In this document: positions 1 through 8,731 of the stretch, one piece after another
Position numbering within the stretch: position 1 is the stretch's first letter
How the letters are laid out: each line of letters begins with the position of its first letter
DNA from: Betaproteobacteria bacterium
Lineage (GTDB): Bacteria > Pseudomonadota > Gammaproteobacteria > Burkholderiales > SG8-41
Assembly (NCBI GenBank): GCA_021732605.1
Contig: JAKFUS010000042.1
Span: 1 to 64,000, forward strand
DNA: 64,000 nt
Direction: 5' to 3'
Notes under the pieces: model-generated
Databases searched by the model: none
Told to the model about the DNA's origin: nothing
Seen by the model: the letters and a program-made list of their open reading frames with translations, nothing else
Made by a program: the position numbers and the translations under genes

Positions 1-110
1 GCGGATCCCGTTTTGGCGCGTGCAGCGCCCGGTTTTGCGTTTTTCGCTTTAGCGTTTTTCGCCTTCGCGTTTTTTGCCTTGGATTTGGGTGCTTTGGACT
101 GCTTGGCCAT
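1..110 (-). CDS. rpoD: RNA polymerase sigma factor RpoD, N-terminal fragment (runs off the window)
   Basis: Only the first 36 codons are present, starting at the ATG complementary to 108-110. The peptide is almost entirely Lys, Ala, Asn and Pro, with an imperfect repeat of an AKN/AKA unit. Such basic, low-complexity N-terminal extensions are known for betaproteobacterial RpoD. Position is the main argument: it follows dnaG, as in the conserved rpsU-dnaG-rpoD macromolecular synthesis operon. No sigma-70 domain is visible in this fragment, so the identity rests on synteny and composition; another Lys/Ala-rich protein (histone-like) cannot be excluded. Confidence 0.6.
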   Translation of the reverse strand, partial: MAKQSKAPKSKAKNAKAKNAKAKNAKPGAARAKTGS

Positions 111-178
111 GGGTTAGGCTCCGCGAGGCGATGGATCGGTGAAAAAGCCGGAAATTATACCGCAAACCACCAACACCT

Positions 179-1939
179 TCACTTGATGGTTGGTACGTTA
201 AGTGCTTGATGTAACAGACGATATTGGGCCTGTTCCTCGGAATTCCAGCTCTGGCGTTTGGATTTTTCCAGCAGCGCGTTGATTCTCGCCTTACGAATCA
301 AGACCATAGCGTGTTCCCAGGCGCCGCGGAACTCCGCTTCGAACTCTCCCGGTTCCAGCGTCCGGTCCTGCCAGCGCAGGGCTCCGGCCTCCGCCTGCCG
401 GACCGCGGCTTCATGCGGCGAGCCGCGAAATACCTCGCCCAGATTGACCATGACTTCCCCGCTGCCTGTCACTTCCAGAACCGCGTCCAAGGCCCGCAAT
501 TCCACCTGATCCACGCCGGGAACCCCAACCGCCTCCACCAGATCACCCCGCTTGATCAGCGCTGCAAACCGCGGCTCGACGATCAATAATTCAAGTACCG
601 TGCGCAAAATCGACTGCGTCGCCGGCGCTGTCCGTCGCGCCGGCGCCGCTGCGGTTTGATTTCTGATTTCAAAATTCGCGTCGAGTTCCTGTTGCGTCAC
701 ACCGACGAGTTGCGCGAGCTCCTTGCGAATCAGCAGCGACAGCATCGGTGCGGCAATCTGTTTTACCAACGGTTTTGCCAGCTGCATCAGCTTGGCGCGA
801 CCTTCTGAAGTATGAATGTCGACATTCGAGCGCAGTTCATCAATCAAAAACCGCGACAGCGGTTCCGCCTTGGCAAGCAAATCTTCGAACGCCGCTTTGC
901 CGTTGGTGCGCACATAGGTATCGGGATCCTCGCCGTCGGGCAGGAACAGGAAGCGCAGTTGTTTGCCGTCCACCAGTTGCGTGAGGCTGTTCTCCAGCGC
1001 GCGCCACGCCGCGCGACGACCGGCGGCGTCACCGTCAAAACAGAACACGATCTCGTCGGACTGGCGCAACAGTTTTTGCACATGGTTCGGCGTGGTCGCC
1101 GTGCCCAGCGTTGCCACCGCGTATTCAACCCCCGCCTGCGCCAACGCCACCACATCCATGTAACCTTCGACCACGATCACGCAAGCAGCGTCGCGGATCG
1201 CGCGCCGCGCGTGAAACAAGCCGTAGAGTTCGCGACCCTTCTCAAACACCGGGGTTTCGGGAGAGTTCAGGTATTTCGGCTCGCCATCACCCAGCACGCG
1301 CCCGCCAAAACCGATGATATTGCCGCGCACATCGACGATCGGAAACATGATGCGATCGCGAAATACGTCGTAACGCCGGCCTTCCTCGTTCTGCTTCACC
1401 AGACCCGCGGTATTCAGCGCCTTGTCCGCGTAATCAGGGAACACCTGCTCCAGGTTCTGCCAGCCGTCCGGCGCATAACCGACGCCGAACCGTTTGGCGA
1501 TCTCCCCCGACAAACCGCGGCGCTTCAGGTATTCAATCGCCCGCGGCGCATCCTTCAGCTGATTGCGGTAGAACTGCGCGGCCTGCAGCAGGACGCCATA
1601 CAAATCCGGGCCTTCCTCCGCGCGGCGCTGGGTATATTCGGAGCGCGCCTCTTCAGGCACCTGCATGCCGACGCTTTGCGCGAGATCCTTCACCGCATCG
1701 ACAAAGCCCATGCCGCTGTACTCCATCATGAAGCCGATGGCGGTGCCGTGCGCACCGCAACCGAAGCAGTGATAGAACTGCTTGGTCGGACTGACGGTAA
1801 AGGACGGGGATTTTTCGGTGTGGAACGGGCAACAGGCCGAATAATTGGCACCGCTACGCTTCAGCTTGACGTGGCGATCGACCACTTCGACAATGTCGAC
1901 CCGTCCGATCAAATCCTGGATGAACGACTGCGGAATCAT
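179..1939 (-). CDS. dnaG: DNA primase DnaG
   Basis: Synthesises RNA primers for the replisome and docks on the DnaB helicase. The 586-residue protein starts with the zinc-binding CHC2 domain (Cys37, His40, Cys58, Cys61), then the catalytic core. The Toprim acidic motifs are visible as VEGYMD and FCFDGDAAG. A C-terminal helicase-interaction region completes a normal length. An upstream TTG-type start would add seven residues, but the family starts at MIPQSF, so the ATG at 1939 is chosen. It lies between yqeY and rpoD, all transcribed leftward as one macromolecular synthesis operon. Confidence 0.97.
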   Translation of the reverse strand: MIPQSFIQDLIGRVDIVEVVDRHVKLKRSGANYSACCPFHTEKSPSFTVSPTKQFYHCFGCGAHGTAIGFMMEYSGMGFVDAVKDLAQSVGMQVPEEARSEYTQRRAEEGPDLYGVLLQAAQFYRNQLKDAPRAIEYLKRRGLSGEIAKRFGVGYAPDGWQNLEQVFPDYADKALNTAGLVKQNEEGRRYDVFRDRIMFPIVDVRGNIIGFGGRVLGDGEPKYLNSPETPVFEKGRELYGLFHARRAIRDAACVIVVEGYMDVVALAQAGVEYAVATLGTATTPNHVQKLLRQSDEIVFCFDGDAAGRRAAWRALENSLTQLVDGKQLRFLFLPDGEDPDTYVRTNGKAAFEDLLAKAEPLSRFLIDELRSNVDIHTSEGRAKLMQLAKPLVKQIAAPMLSLLIRKELAQLVGVTQQELDANFEIRNQTAAAPARRTAPATQSILRTVLELLIVEPRFAALIKRGDLVEAVGVPGVDQVELRALDAVLEVTGSGEVMVNLGEVFRGSPHEAAVRQAEAGALRWQDRTLEPGEFEAEFRGAWEHAMVLIRKARINALLEKSKRQSWNSEEQAQYRLLHQALNVPTIK

Positions 1940-2080
1940 GCGCGCGGCAACTTGCTCCACTCGGAACCCGCAGTCCTGGCGGACCGTGGTAATCAGGGAA
2001 TTATAGGGTAGCGCCGGGCAGCAGCGGCAGTTGTGGCGCCCGCTCGAGACGCAAACAAAAACAGCCGCAAAAACAACGGG

Positions 2081-2530
2081 CTATGATTTCGCGAGTTGCG
2101 CTTTGACCACCGCAGACACTTGCGACATGTCGGCGCGCCCGGCCAGTTTCGGTTTCAGCACCGCCATCACCTTGCCCATGTCGGACGGCGCAGCCGCAGC
2201 GGTCTCGGCCACTGCTGCCGCAACAGCCGCTGCGATTTCTGCGTCACCCAAGGCCTGCGGCATATAGGCCTGCAGCAGCACGAGTTCCTGCTTTTCCTTG
2301 TCGGCCAGATCCTGACGGCCGCCCTGTTCGAACTGGCTGATCGAATCGCGGCGCTGCTTGAGCATTTTGTCGATAATGCCCAGCACGTCGGCATCGGTGA
2401 GCACCTTGCGCTCATCAACCTCGCGCTGCTTCAGCGCGGCCAGCAGCAGCCGGATGGTGTCGCGGCGTGCAACCTCACCGCCGCGCATCGCGGTCTTCAA
2501 GTCATCGTTGATCAGTTCTCGTAATGCCAT
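2081..2530 (-). CDS. yqeY: GatB/YqeY domain-containing protein
   Basis: A 149-residue soluble protein of the YqeY family, which shares the tail domain of the amidotransferase subunit GatB. It is mostly helical, opens with MALRELINDDLKTAM, and has the usual length. In many betaproteobacteria it sits between rpsU and dnaG, as here. Its cellular role is not firmly established; a tRNA-binding or amidotransferase-linked function is inferred from the GatB homology. A hairpin terminator separates it from rpsU, so it probably depends on read-through or on its own promoter. Confidence 0.9.
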   Translation of the reverse strand: MALRELINDDLKTAMRGGEVARRDTIRLLLAALKQREVDERKVLTDADVLGIIDKMLKQRRDSISQFEQGGRQDLADKEKQELVLLQAYMPQALGDAEIAAAVAAAVAETAAAAPSDMGKVMAVLKPKLAGRADMSQVSAVVKAQLAKS

Positions 2531-2561
2531 GATGAATGTGCTCCAAAACGATCCGGTCCCA

Positions 2562-2604
2562 GAAATAACAAAAGGGTGCGAGGCCTTAGGCCTCTACACC
2601 CTTT
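2562..2604 (-). terminator. Attenuating terminator between rpsU and yqeY-dnaG
   Basis: AAAGGGTG (2571-2578) pairs with CACCCTTT (2597-2604), with an inner GAGGCC/GGCCTC stem around a TTA loop. On the minus strand the hairpin is followed by a T-rich tail (TTTTGTTATTT). A partial terminator at this place in the rpsU-dnaG-rpoD operon is well known in E. coli, where it makes much more S21 than primase. The same role is inferred here. Confidence 0.8.
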
Positions 2605-2646
2605 GACGGCCTGAACGGCGCGCCGAACCTGGCTTAGTAACTTGTC

Positions 2647-2859
2647 TTAGTACATCTTCGGCGGCAGCAGTTGTGAGCGCAGGCGTTTATGCGTGCGTTT
2701 CACTGCGGCGGCCAGCTTGCGCTTGCGTTCAGAAGTCGGTTTTTCGTAGAACTCGCGGGCGCGCAGTTCGGTCAGCAGCCCTGTTTTTTCCACGGTGCGC
2801 TTGAAGCGGCGCAGAGCCACTTCAAACGGTTCATTTTCTTTTACACGTACTGTCGTCAT
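2647..2859 (-). CDS. rpsU: 30S ribosomal protein S21
   Basis: A 70-residue, strongly basic protein with the complete S21 pattern: [18 protein letters not shown] near the N terminus, then [12 protein letters not shown] and a Lys/Arg-rich C-terminal helix. S21 sits on the small-subunit platform near the anti-Shine-Dalgarno end of 16S rRNA and helps initiation. It is the first gene of the leftward operon with yqeY, dnaG and rpoD, and is divergent from tsaD. A terminator directly downstream should raise its expression over the other members. Confidence 0.98.
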   Translation of the reverse strand: MTTVRVKENEPFEVALRRFKRTVEKTGLLTELRAREFYEKPTSERKRKLAAAVKRTHKRLRSQLLPPKMY

Positions 2860-2912
2860 GAAACCCTCATGGTCCTGCCGGCATTTGGCAGGTAGAAATC
2901 GGAAAGGCGCGT

Positions 2913-2941
2913 ATTATAACCAGATCCGGCCCGGATTTACA
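2913..2941 (-). promoter_or_regulatory. Likely sigma-70 promoter of the rpsU operon
   Basis: On the minus strand a perfect -10 hexamer TATAAT lies at 2913-2918. At 17 bp spacing there is a weak -35 (TGTAAA, 2936-2941). It lies about 55 bp upstream of rpsU in the divergent rpsU/tsaD gap. The -35 matches only three of six consensus bases, so the call rests mostly on the -10. Confidence 0.5.
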
Positions 2942-2983
2942 GGGCCCGAAATACCCCCTGTTTCCCCCTCGGCTTGAATCCCC

Positions 2984-4012
2984 GTGCTTGTACTAGGCAT
3001 CGAAACCTCCTGCGACGAAACCGGCATTGCCCTGTATGACACCGGGCGGGGCCTGCTCGCCCATGCCCTGCACTCCCAGGTGGCCCTGCACGCCGATTAT
3101 GGCGGGGTGGTGCCGGAACTGGCCTCCCGCGACCATATCCGCAGAGTATTGCCGCTGACCCGGGAAGTGCTGCTTGAATCTGGTGTCACTCTGGCCGATC
3201 TCGACGCCGTGGCCTATACCGCCGGTCCCGGGCTGGCCGGTGCACTGCTAGTCGGCGCAGGAGTCGGCACCAGCCTCGCCTATGCCTTGGACATTCCCGC
3301 GATCGGCATCCACCACCTCGAAGGCCACCTGCTGTCGCCGCTGCTGGCCGATCCGGCGCCGCAGTTCCCGTTTGTCGCACTGCTGGTTTCCGGCGGCCAC
3401 ACCCAGTTGATGCGGGTCGGCGGCGTCGGCGACTACACTCTGCTCGGCGAAACCCTGGACGACGCCGCCGGCGAAGCCTTCGACAAATCAGCAAAACTGC
3501 TGGGGCTCGGCTATCCCGGCGGTCCAGCTATCGCCGCGCTCGCCGAGTCCGGCCACACCGGCAGGTATCCGCTGCCGCGGCCGATGCTGCACAGCGATAA
3601 CCTCGATTTCAGTTTCAGCGGCCTCAAAACCGCGGTGCTCACCGCTGCGCGTAATCTGCCGCCGGATACGCAGGCTCGCGCCGACCTCGCCGCCGAATTG
3701 CAAACGGCGATCGTCGATGTGCTGGTCGGCAAGTCCATCGCAGCGATTGAACAGACCGGACTGACGCGGTTGGTGGTTGCCGGCGGTGTCGGCGCCAACC
3801 GCCGGTTGCGCGTACAACTGAGCGCAGCCGCGCAAGGCCGCGGTTGCTCGGTGTTTTACCCGCCGTTCGAGTTTTGCACCGACAACGGCGCGATGATCGC
3901 GTTTGCCGGCGCGCTGCGCCTGCAGCAGGATAAGCAGGAAAACACCCGGGGAAGCGGTTCCGGATTTACCGTGCGTCCGCGCTGGGATCTGGCGAGCCTC
4001 GCTACAGCTTAA
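2984..4012 (+). CDS. tsaD: tRNA N6-adenosine threonylcarbamoyltransferase TsaD
   Basis: Transfers the threonylcarbamoyl group to A37 of ANN-decoding tRNAs (t6A), in complex with TsaB and TsaE. The 342-residue sequence shows the ASKHA-fold signatures: [10 protein letters not shown] at the N terminus, metal-binding His111 and His115 in HHLEGH, the VSGGHTQL phosphate loop, and the C-terminal [12 protein letters not shown]. The start is GTG at 2984; no upstream in-frame codon fits the family N terminus better. It is divergent from rpsU, as in many proteobacteria. Its stop overlaps the convergent plsY stop by a few bases (4009-4012). Confidence 0.97.
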   Translation: MLVLGIETSCDETGIALYDTGRGLLAHALHSQVALHADYGGVVPELASRDHIRRVLPLTREVLLESGVTLADLDAVAYTAGPGLAGALLVGAGVGTSLAYALDIPAIGIHHLEGHLLSPLLADPAPQFPFVALLVSGGHTQLMRVGGVGDYTLLGETLDDAAGEAFDKSAKLLGLGYPGGPAIAALAESGHTGRYPLPRPMLHSDNLDFSFSGLKTAVLTAARNLPPDTQARADLAAELQTAIVDVLVGKSIAAIEQTGLTRLVVAGGVGANRRLRVQLSAAAQGRGCSVFYPPFEFCTDNGAMIAFAGALRLQQDKQENTRGSGSGFTVRPRWDLASLATA

Positions 4013-4614
4013 CTGCCGGCCTTGGCGCCAATTTTACTTTCCTTGCCGGCAATCAGATTGCGGATGTTTGAACGATGGCGCCAGATCAGCAGCGCCGCGA
4101 TCACCGCCACGGCGCAGAAAAACGGATGTGCGACGTTAAACAATATCAAGGTGAAAAACACGGCGAACACCGCGGAGATCAACGCGGCGAGCGAGGAGTA
4201 ACGGAAAAATACCGCGATGGTGATCCAGGTGGCCAGTAAGCCCAGTCCCAGATAAGGACTCAGCGCAAGCAGCGCGCCCAGCGCCGTCGCGACACCTTTA
4301 CCGCCCTTGAATCGATGATAAGCCGGGTACATGTGACCCAGAACTACCGCCACCGCCGCGAGAGCCATCGCCATCGCAGTGCCATCGACCAACCACTGCC
4401 CGGCAGCAAACACCGCGAGCCAGCCTTTGCCGCAGTCACCGAGCAGCGTCAGCACCGCCGCCGACTTGCGCCCGCTGCGCAGCACATTGGTCGCGCCGGG
4501 ATTGCCTGAACCGTATGCGCGCGGATCCGGCAGCTGGAATGCGCGGCTGACGACCACTGCGAACGAAACTGAGCCGAGCAGATATGCTGTGACAACAACA
4601 ATTAGTAACGCCAA
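4009..4614 (-). CDS. plsY: Glycerol-3-phosphate acyltransferase PlsY
   Basis: Integral membrane enzyme that acylates sn-glycerol 3-phosphate from acyl-phosphate, the first step of phospholipid synthesis. Conserved motifs are [12 protein letters not shown] and the glycine-rich FKGGKGVAT, with about five membrane segments. The start is taken as TTG at 4614, giving 201 residues. AGGGG sits six bases before it and the protein then opens directly into the first membrane helix, as in the family. An upstream ATG at 4674 would add a 20-residue polar extension without a good ribosome site. It is convergent with tsaD. Confidence 0.93.
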   Translation of the reverse strand: MALLIVVVTAYLLGSVSFAVVVSRAFQLPDPRAYGSGNPGATNVLRSGRKSAAVLTLLGDCGKGWLAVFAAGQWLVDGTAMAMALAAVAVVLGHMYPAYHRFKGGKGVATALGALLALSPYLGLGLLATWITIAVFFRYSSLAALISAVFAVFFTLILFNVAHPFFCAVAVIAALLIWRHRSNIRNLIAGKESKIGAKAGS

Positions 4615-4709
4615 ATGATTTCCCCTAGAATGGCGCGGCCATTTTAGCTCAACAGTATCCGCCGTTTCGGACACCGCTTCTTACACCGCTTCTTACACAC
4701 CTGCCGCAT

Positions 4710-5066
4710 ATGGACACCATCTTCATCAGCGAACTGCGCATCGAAACCCGCATTGGCATCTACGCGCAGGAACTGCAGGTGCGGCAGACCGTCCAGCTCG
4801 ATCTCGAAATCGGCCTGCGCGGCAAACATGCCGCCGACAGTGACCGCATTGAAGACACCATCGATTACGCAAAAGTCGTTGCAGCGATCAAGCAACTTTT
4901 CGCGGAACAGCATTTTTCGATGCTGGAACATGCCGCAGAATCCATCGCCAGCATGGTGATCAGGGATTTCAAAGCGCCGTGGCTGCGCGTCAGCATTGCC
5001 AAACTCGCACCGCTCGCCGGCGTCAAACGGCTGGGCATCAGCATTGAACGCGGCGAAAAAAAATAA
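4710..5066 (+). CDS. folB: Dihydroneopterin aldolase
   Basis: Converts 7,8-dihydroneopterin to 6-hydroxymethyl-7,8-dihydropterin and glycolaldehyde in folate synthesis. The 118-residue protein has the normal FolB length. Landmarks are the N-terminal strand with IGIYAQE (catalytic glutamate region), DYAKV in the middle, LEHAAESIA, and the C-terminal AKLAPLAGVKRLG segment with the active-site lysine. It is divergent from plsY with a 95-bp gap and convergent with xerD, so it is probably monocistronic. Confidence 0.95.
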   Translation: MDTIFISELRIETRIGIYAQELQVRQTVQLDLEIGLRGKHAADSDRIEDTIDYAKVVAAIKQLFAEQHFSMLEHAAESIASMVIRDFKAPWLRVSIAKLAPLAGVKRLGISIERGEKK

Positions 5067-5080
5067 GCTCGTCACGTGCT

Positions 5081-5980
5081 CTATCCCCGCGGATGGTGCT
5101 TCGCATGCAACTGTTTCATCCGCTCCTGCGCGACATGGGTGTAAATCTGCGTCGTTGAAATATCCGCGTGGCCAAGCAGCAGCTGCACCACACGCAAATC
5201 AGCGCCGTGGTTCAGCAAATGGGTGGCAAAGGCATGGCGCAGCGTGTGCGGTGAAATCGGCTTGTGCAGCCCCGCCAGCAGCGCATAACGTTTGAGCAGA
5301 TGCCAGAACGCCTGGCGCGTCATCACCGCCGCGCGCGTGGTGACAAACAAGGCATCGCTGGTTTTGCTGCCGAGCAGCGCCGGTCGTGCTTCTTTCAGAT
5401 AACGCTCCAGCCACGACAGCGCCTCTTCGCCCAGCGGCACCAACCGCTCCTTGGAACCCTTGCCCATCACCCGCACCACGCCCATGTCGCGGCTGACCTG
5501 GGGCACTTTCAACGTCACCAGTTCGGACACCCGGAGGCCGCTGGCGTAGAGCATCTCCAGCATCGCCCGGTCACGCAGGCCCAGCGGCTGATTGAGCGCC
5601 GGCGCCGCGAGCAGCCCTTCGACATCGGCTTCGGTCAGTGTTTTAGGCAATGGCCGCGGCAACTTCGGCGTGTCGATGCGCAGCGTCGGATCCGCCTTGA
5701 TCGTGTTCTGGCGCAGCGCGTGGCGATAAAAGCGTTTTAAGGTCGACAGCAGCCGCGCTGCTGTGGACGCGCGCGCCTTGGCGCGGAACTTGTGCGCCAG
5801 ATAATCCTGTATCAGTACCTGGTCGGCCGCCAGCAGATCTCTGCCATTGCGTTGCTCAAGCCAGCCGGCAAACTGCTGCAAATCGCGGCGATAACTGTCG
5901 AGCGTGTTGCGCGCCAGGCCGTCTTCCAGCCACAACGCGTCACAGAAGCCGTCAATGATCGGCTTTGAGGATTCCTTCAT
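5081..5980 (-). CDS. xerD: Site-specific tyrosine recombinase XerD
   Basis: Resolves chromosome dimers at dif with XerC. The 299-residue protein has the N-terminal SAM-like core-binding domain and the catalytic domain. Catalytic residues are seen in ASGLRVSEL (Arg), GKGSKERLVPL (Lys), HTLRHAFATHL (His-x-x-Arg), LGHADISTTQIYTH (His and the Tyr nucleophile). The ATG at 5980 (MKESSKPIIDGF) fits XerD better than the start eight codons upstream. This start lies 29 bp inside the end of the preceding methyltransferase gene, so the two are probably co-transcribed. Confidence 0.93.
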   Translation of the reverse strand: MKESSKPIIDGFCDALWLEDGLARNTLDSYRRDLQQFAGWLEQRNGRDLLAADQVLIQDYLAHKFRAKARASTAARLLSTLKRFYRHALRQNTIKADPTLRIDTPKLPRPLPKTLTEADVEGLLAAPALNQPLGLRDRAMLEMLYASGLRVSELVTLKVPQVSRDMGVVRVMGKGSKERLVPLGEEALSWLERYLKEARPALLGSKTSDALFVTTRAAVMTRQAFWHLLKRYALLAGLHKPISPHTLRHAFATHLLNHGADLRVVQLLLGHADISTTQIYTHVAQERMKQLHAKHHPRG

Positions 5981-6491
5981 GCCGCAGCAGCCAGCGTTTG
6001 ACACTCAATGGAAACGGATCCTTGCCACCCATGAATCCGCCCAGTCCGCCACCGGCCGCCAGCACGCGATGGCAGGGCACGATCAGCGGTATCGGGTTGG
6101 CACCGCAGGCACCGCCCACGGCGCGCGGACCGCTCTGCAGTCGACGCGCCATCTCTCCATAAGTATTTGTTTTTATTGAACAAAGTTTTTCGCGCTGTTT
6201 TTCAAACGATCTTTCACGCAGTTTCTCGATCTCGCGCCATACCCGGCACTGGAAGGGCGTGCCATCCAATTGATAGGGTACCGTGAAACGATATTCGGCA
6301 TCCGTCAGATAACGTTCGATTTCACGGCAGACGCGTTCCGCCACACGATCCTGCGGTGCAACCGGTGCCGTGCTGCGCGGCAGATAACGCACGCTGGTCA
6401 ACACGCGGCCATCGGTGACGATACCCAGCACCGCGAACGGTGTGACGTAGCGGGTTTCGGTCTGCCCCGTCACCGGTCCCCGGCCCGTCAT
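5952..6491 (-). CDS. ogt: Methylated-DNA--protein-cysteine S-methyltransferase (Ogt/MGMT family)
   Basis: Suicide repair enzyme that takes the alkyl group from O6-alkylguanine onto its cysteine. The C-terminal domain has the active-site IVPCHRV, followed by GGLGGFMGG. The N-terminal ribonuclease-like domain is short but present; total 179 residues. Oddity: between FQCRVW and TYGEMARR, where the family has a short turn, there is an extra charged stretch of roughly 14-20 residues (KLRERSFEKQ and on). It is encoded by unusually A-rich codons and contains a copy of the AT-rich repeat at 6159-6179. The gene starts within the ATGA of the TRAP permease stop, so it is translationally coupled to it. 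Whether the enzyme is active with the insertion is unknown. Confidence 0.85.
   Translation of the reverse strand: MTGRGPVTGQTETRYVTPFAVLGIVTDGRVLTSVRYLPRSTAPVAPQDRVAERVCREIERYLTDAEYRFTVPYQLDGTPFQCRVWREIEKLRERSFEKQREKLCSIKTNTYGEMARRLQSGPRAVGGACGANPIPLIVPCHRVLAAGGGLGGFMGGKDPFPLSVKRWLLRHEGILKADH
6159..6179 (+). repeat. Copy A of a dispersed 21-bp AT-rich box, inside ogt
   Basis: Plus-strand ATAAGTA, then TT, then TGTTTTTATTGA. It matches 19 of 21 bases of copy B (33808-33828) and of copy C (51339-51359). Unlike those it lies inside a coding region, antisense to ogt, at the site of that protein's unusual insertion. Confidence 0.55.
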
Positions 6492-8602
6492 GCTGAAACA
6501 GTCGTTTTATCCGGCGGCCGCAGTTTCTGCAGCACCACCACCACGGCGACCAGCACGACTCCCAGGATATCGGCAAACGTCGTCGGATACACCAGGGCAA
6601 GACCGGCGATGATCAGCATCCAGCGCTCAAGCACGGTGGTCTTGCAGAACAGCCAGCCCTGCAAGCCGCCGGCCAGTGCGGCAATGCCCACCGCGGCGGT
6701 GCCGGCGACCAGCGCAATCGATCCCCAGTTGGCATTGGCCAGATTCTTCATGGAGCCCTCCAGCAGCAGGCCCGTACCGGAAGGATCCAGCACAAACATG
6801 AACGGGATCAGGAACGCCGGCGCGGTGTACTTCCAGCATTGCAGCGTCGTGCGGTACGGTCCGCCCCCGGTAATGGCGGCGGCGGCGAACGGTGACAGCG
6901 CGGTAGGCGGCGACACTTCCGACAGCACGGCATAGTAGAAAATAAACATGTGCGCTGCGAAATCAGGCACACCCAGCTTGATCATCGCCGGCGCGGCAAT
7001 CACCGCACAGATGATGTATGACGCGGTGACCGGCACTGCCAGCCCGACCACCCACACAATCAGAGAAGTGAAGAGAGCCGTCAGCAGCAGCTTCATGTCA
7101 TGCAGCAGTTCGGGTGTTGCGGCCGCGCCGAACATCACCCACAGGCTGACCAGCCCTTTCGAACCGGAATCGGCGTAGTCCAGCACGATGGAACTGAACT
7201 TCAGCCCCAGGCCGGTCAATGTCACCACGCCGACGATGATGCCCGCCGATGCGCAGGTCATCGCCACGTTGAGCACGCCCACCGAGCCGCCCTCCAGCGC
7301 CTTGATGAACCCCGACTCCCAGAACCCCCTGATCCAGGGCATGCGGCCACGGAACCAGTCGTAGGGGATCAGCGCCGAATCCCTCTGGAAGAACGAAACC
7401 AGCGCGGTCACGAGGGTGGCATAGAACACGGACAGTACCGGTGAATAGCCGACGAGCAGGAAAACCACGATCGATATCAGCGAAACAAAGTGGTACCAGT
7501 AGCGCTTGGCCAGTTCCAGCGGACGATGATGCTTCTCGAGGGCGACGGCTTTCATGTTGAATTTGCGCGCATCGATCTCGACCATGATGAAAATCGCCAG
7601 ATAGAACAGGATGGTCGGGATCGTCGCCATCAGGATCACATCGAGATACGAGATCCTGAGAAACTCGGCGATCAGGAACGCCGCCGCGCCCAACACCGGC
7701 GGCGACAGTATGGCCCCCAGTCCACCCGCCGCCAGCAGTCCACCAGCGGCCTCCTTGCCATACCCGGCCTTGGCGAGCAGCGGATACGCCACGGCGCCGA
7801 TGGTCACCGTGGTCGCGACACCCGAACCCGAAGGACCGCCGAGCAGGAATGAGGACATCACCACCGCGCGGCCGGCACTCGACGGCTTGCCGCCCATCGC
7901 CGCGAACGAAAAGTCGAGGAAGAACTTGCCTGCGCCTGAATACTGCAGGAAGGCGCCGAAAATGGTGAACAGGATGATCAAGGTGGAGGACACGTCCACG
8001 GCGACGCCAAAAATTCCCTCCAGCGTCATGTACAAGGCACCGGTCAGCCGCGCAATTTCATAACCCTTGTGCGTCCATGGCGCCGGCAACGATGGGCCGA
8101 ACAGCGCATAGGCCAGGAACAGCGAGACAATAAACGGCAGTATCCATGTCGAACTTCTTCGATTGGCCTCAAGGATCAGCAGAATCAGGGCGACACCGAC
8201 GACCTGGTCCAGCGTTGTGGGGACAGTGGCCCGGTCACCCAGCAAGTCACCCCAGTACAGTATGTAACCGATGATCGCCATCGAAGCGATGGCGAAAATC
8301 ACGTCCCACCACATCAGGCGATGACGGAAACGCTTCGCCGACGGAAACAACAGAAATACCAAGGTCAGCGCAAAGGCGACATGAATGGGCCGCAACCTGA
8401 ATGCCGGAACGATCTCCACTGCGGCATACAGATGAAACAGCGACATGATCACCGCGGCCAGCGTCAGTATCACCGCAAGCGCGCCGCCATACCGGTTGTG
8501 GGCGCCCTCTTCCTCCTCGATCAGTTCCGCGACGCGTTTACGCGCCTCTTCGCTGAGCGCGGCCTCACTCTGCAGCGAATTCTGAGTCGGCACTTCGTTC
8601 AT
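6488..8602 (-). CDS. TRAP transporter fused permease (DctQ-DctM fusion, TAXI type)
   Basis: A 704-residue inner-membrane protein with about 16-18 hydrophobic segments. After a charged cytoplasmic N terminus (to about residue 38) come four to five helices of DctQ type. The large DctM-type subunit follows, with the glycine/serine-rich loop FLLGGPSGSGVATTVTIG and GGLGAILSPPVLGAAAFLIAEF. Fused permeases of this kind work with TAXI-family binding proteins, and one lies just upstream at 8732-9694, so they form a sodium-driven uptake system, probably for a carboxylate. The substrate cannot be read from sequence. The stop overlaps the ogt start. Confidence 0.93.
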   Translation of the reverse strand: MNEVPTQNSLQSEAALSEEARKRVAELIEEEEGAHNRYGGALAVILTLAAVIMSLFHLYAAVEIVPAFRLRPIHVAFALTLVFLLFPSAKRFRHRLMWWDVIFAIASMAIIGYILYWGDLLGDRATVPTTLDQVVGVALILLILEANRRSSTWILPFIVSLFLAYALFGPSLPAPWTHKGYEIARLTGALYMTLEGIFGVAVDVSSTLIILFTIFGAFLQYSGAGKFFLDFSFAAMGGKPSSAGRAVVMSSFLLGGPSGSGVATTVTIGAVAYPLLAKAGYGKEAAGGLLAAGGLGAILSPPVLGAAAFLIAEFLRISYLDVILMATIPTILFYLAIFIMVEIDARKFNMKAVALEKHHRPLELAKRYWYHFVSLISIVVFLLVGYSPVLSVFYATLVTALVSFFQRDSALIPYDWFRGRMPWIRGFWESGFIKALEGGSVGVLNVAMTCASAGIIVGVVTLTGLGLKFSSIVLDYADSGSKGLVSLWVMFGAAATPELLHDMKLLLTALFTSLIVWVVGLAVPVTASYIICAVIAAPAMIKLGVPDFAAHMFIFYYAVLSEVSPPTALSPFAAAAITGGGPYRTTLQCWKYTAPAFLIPFMFVLDPSGTGLLLEGSMKNLANANWGSIALVAGTAAVGIAALAGGLQGWLFCKTTVLERWMLIIAGLALVYPTTFADILGVVLVAVVVVLQKLRPPDKTTVSA

Positions 8603-8683
8603 GCTCTTCCCCGGGAAAAGATATTATTTTCTGTGTTCATGCTGAAGCACGACCGGCCCATCCCGGCACGCAAGCTCCGCAAA

Positions 8684-8713
8684 CAAAAAACCCCGTCCGT
8701 AAACGGACGGGGT
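8684..8713 (-). terminator. Terminator/attenuator between TAXI binding protein and permease
   Basis: CCCCGTCCG (8691-8699) and CGGACGGGG (8704-8712) form a perfect 9-bp stem around a four-base loop. On the minus strand it is followed by TTTTTTG. It lies between the two transporter genes and would leave the periplasmic binding protein in excess over the permease. Confidence 0.85.
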
Positions 8714-8731
8714 TAGTACGGGCCACTCAAA

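Noticed and set aside
812-2011. A 399-codon plus-strand frame opposite dnaG
   Set aside because: Antisense shadow; DnaG on the other strand is certain.
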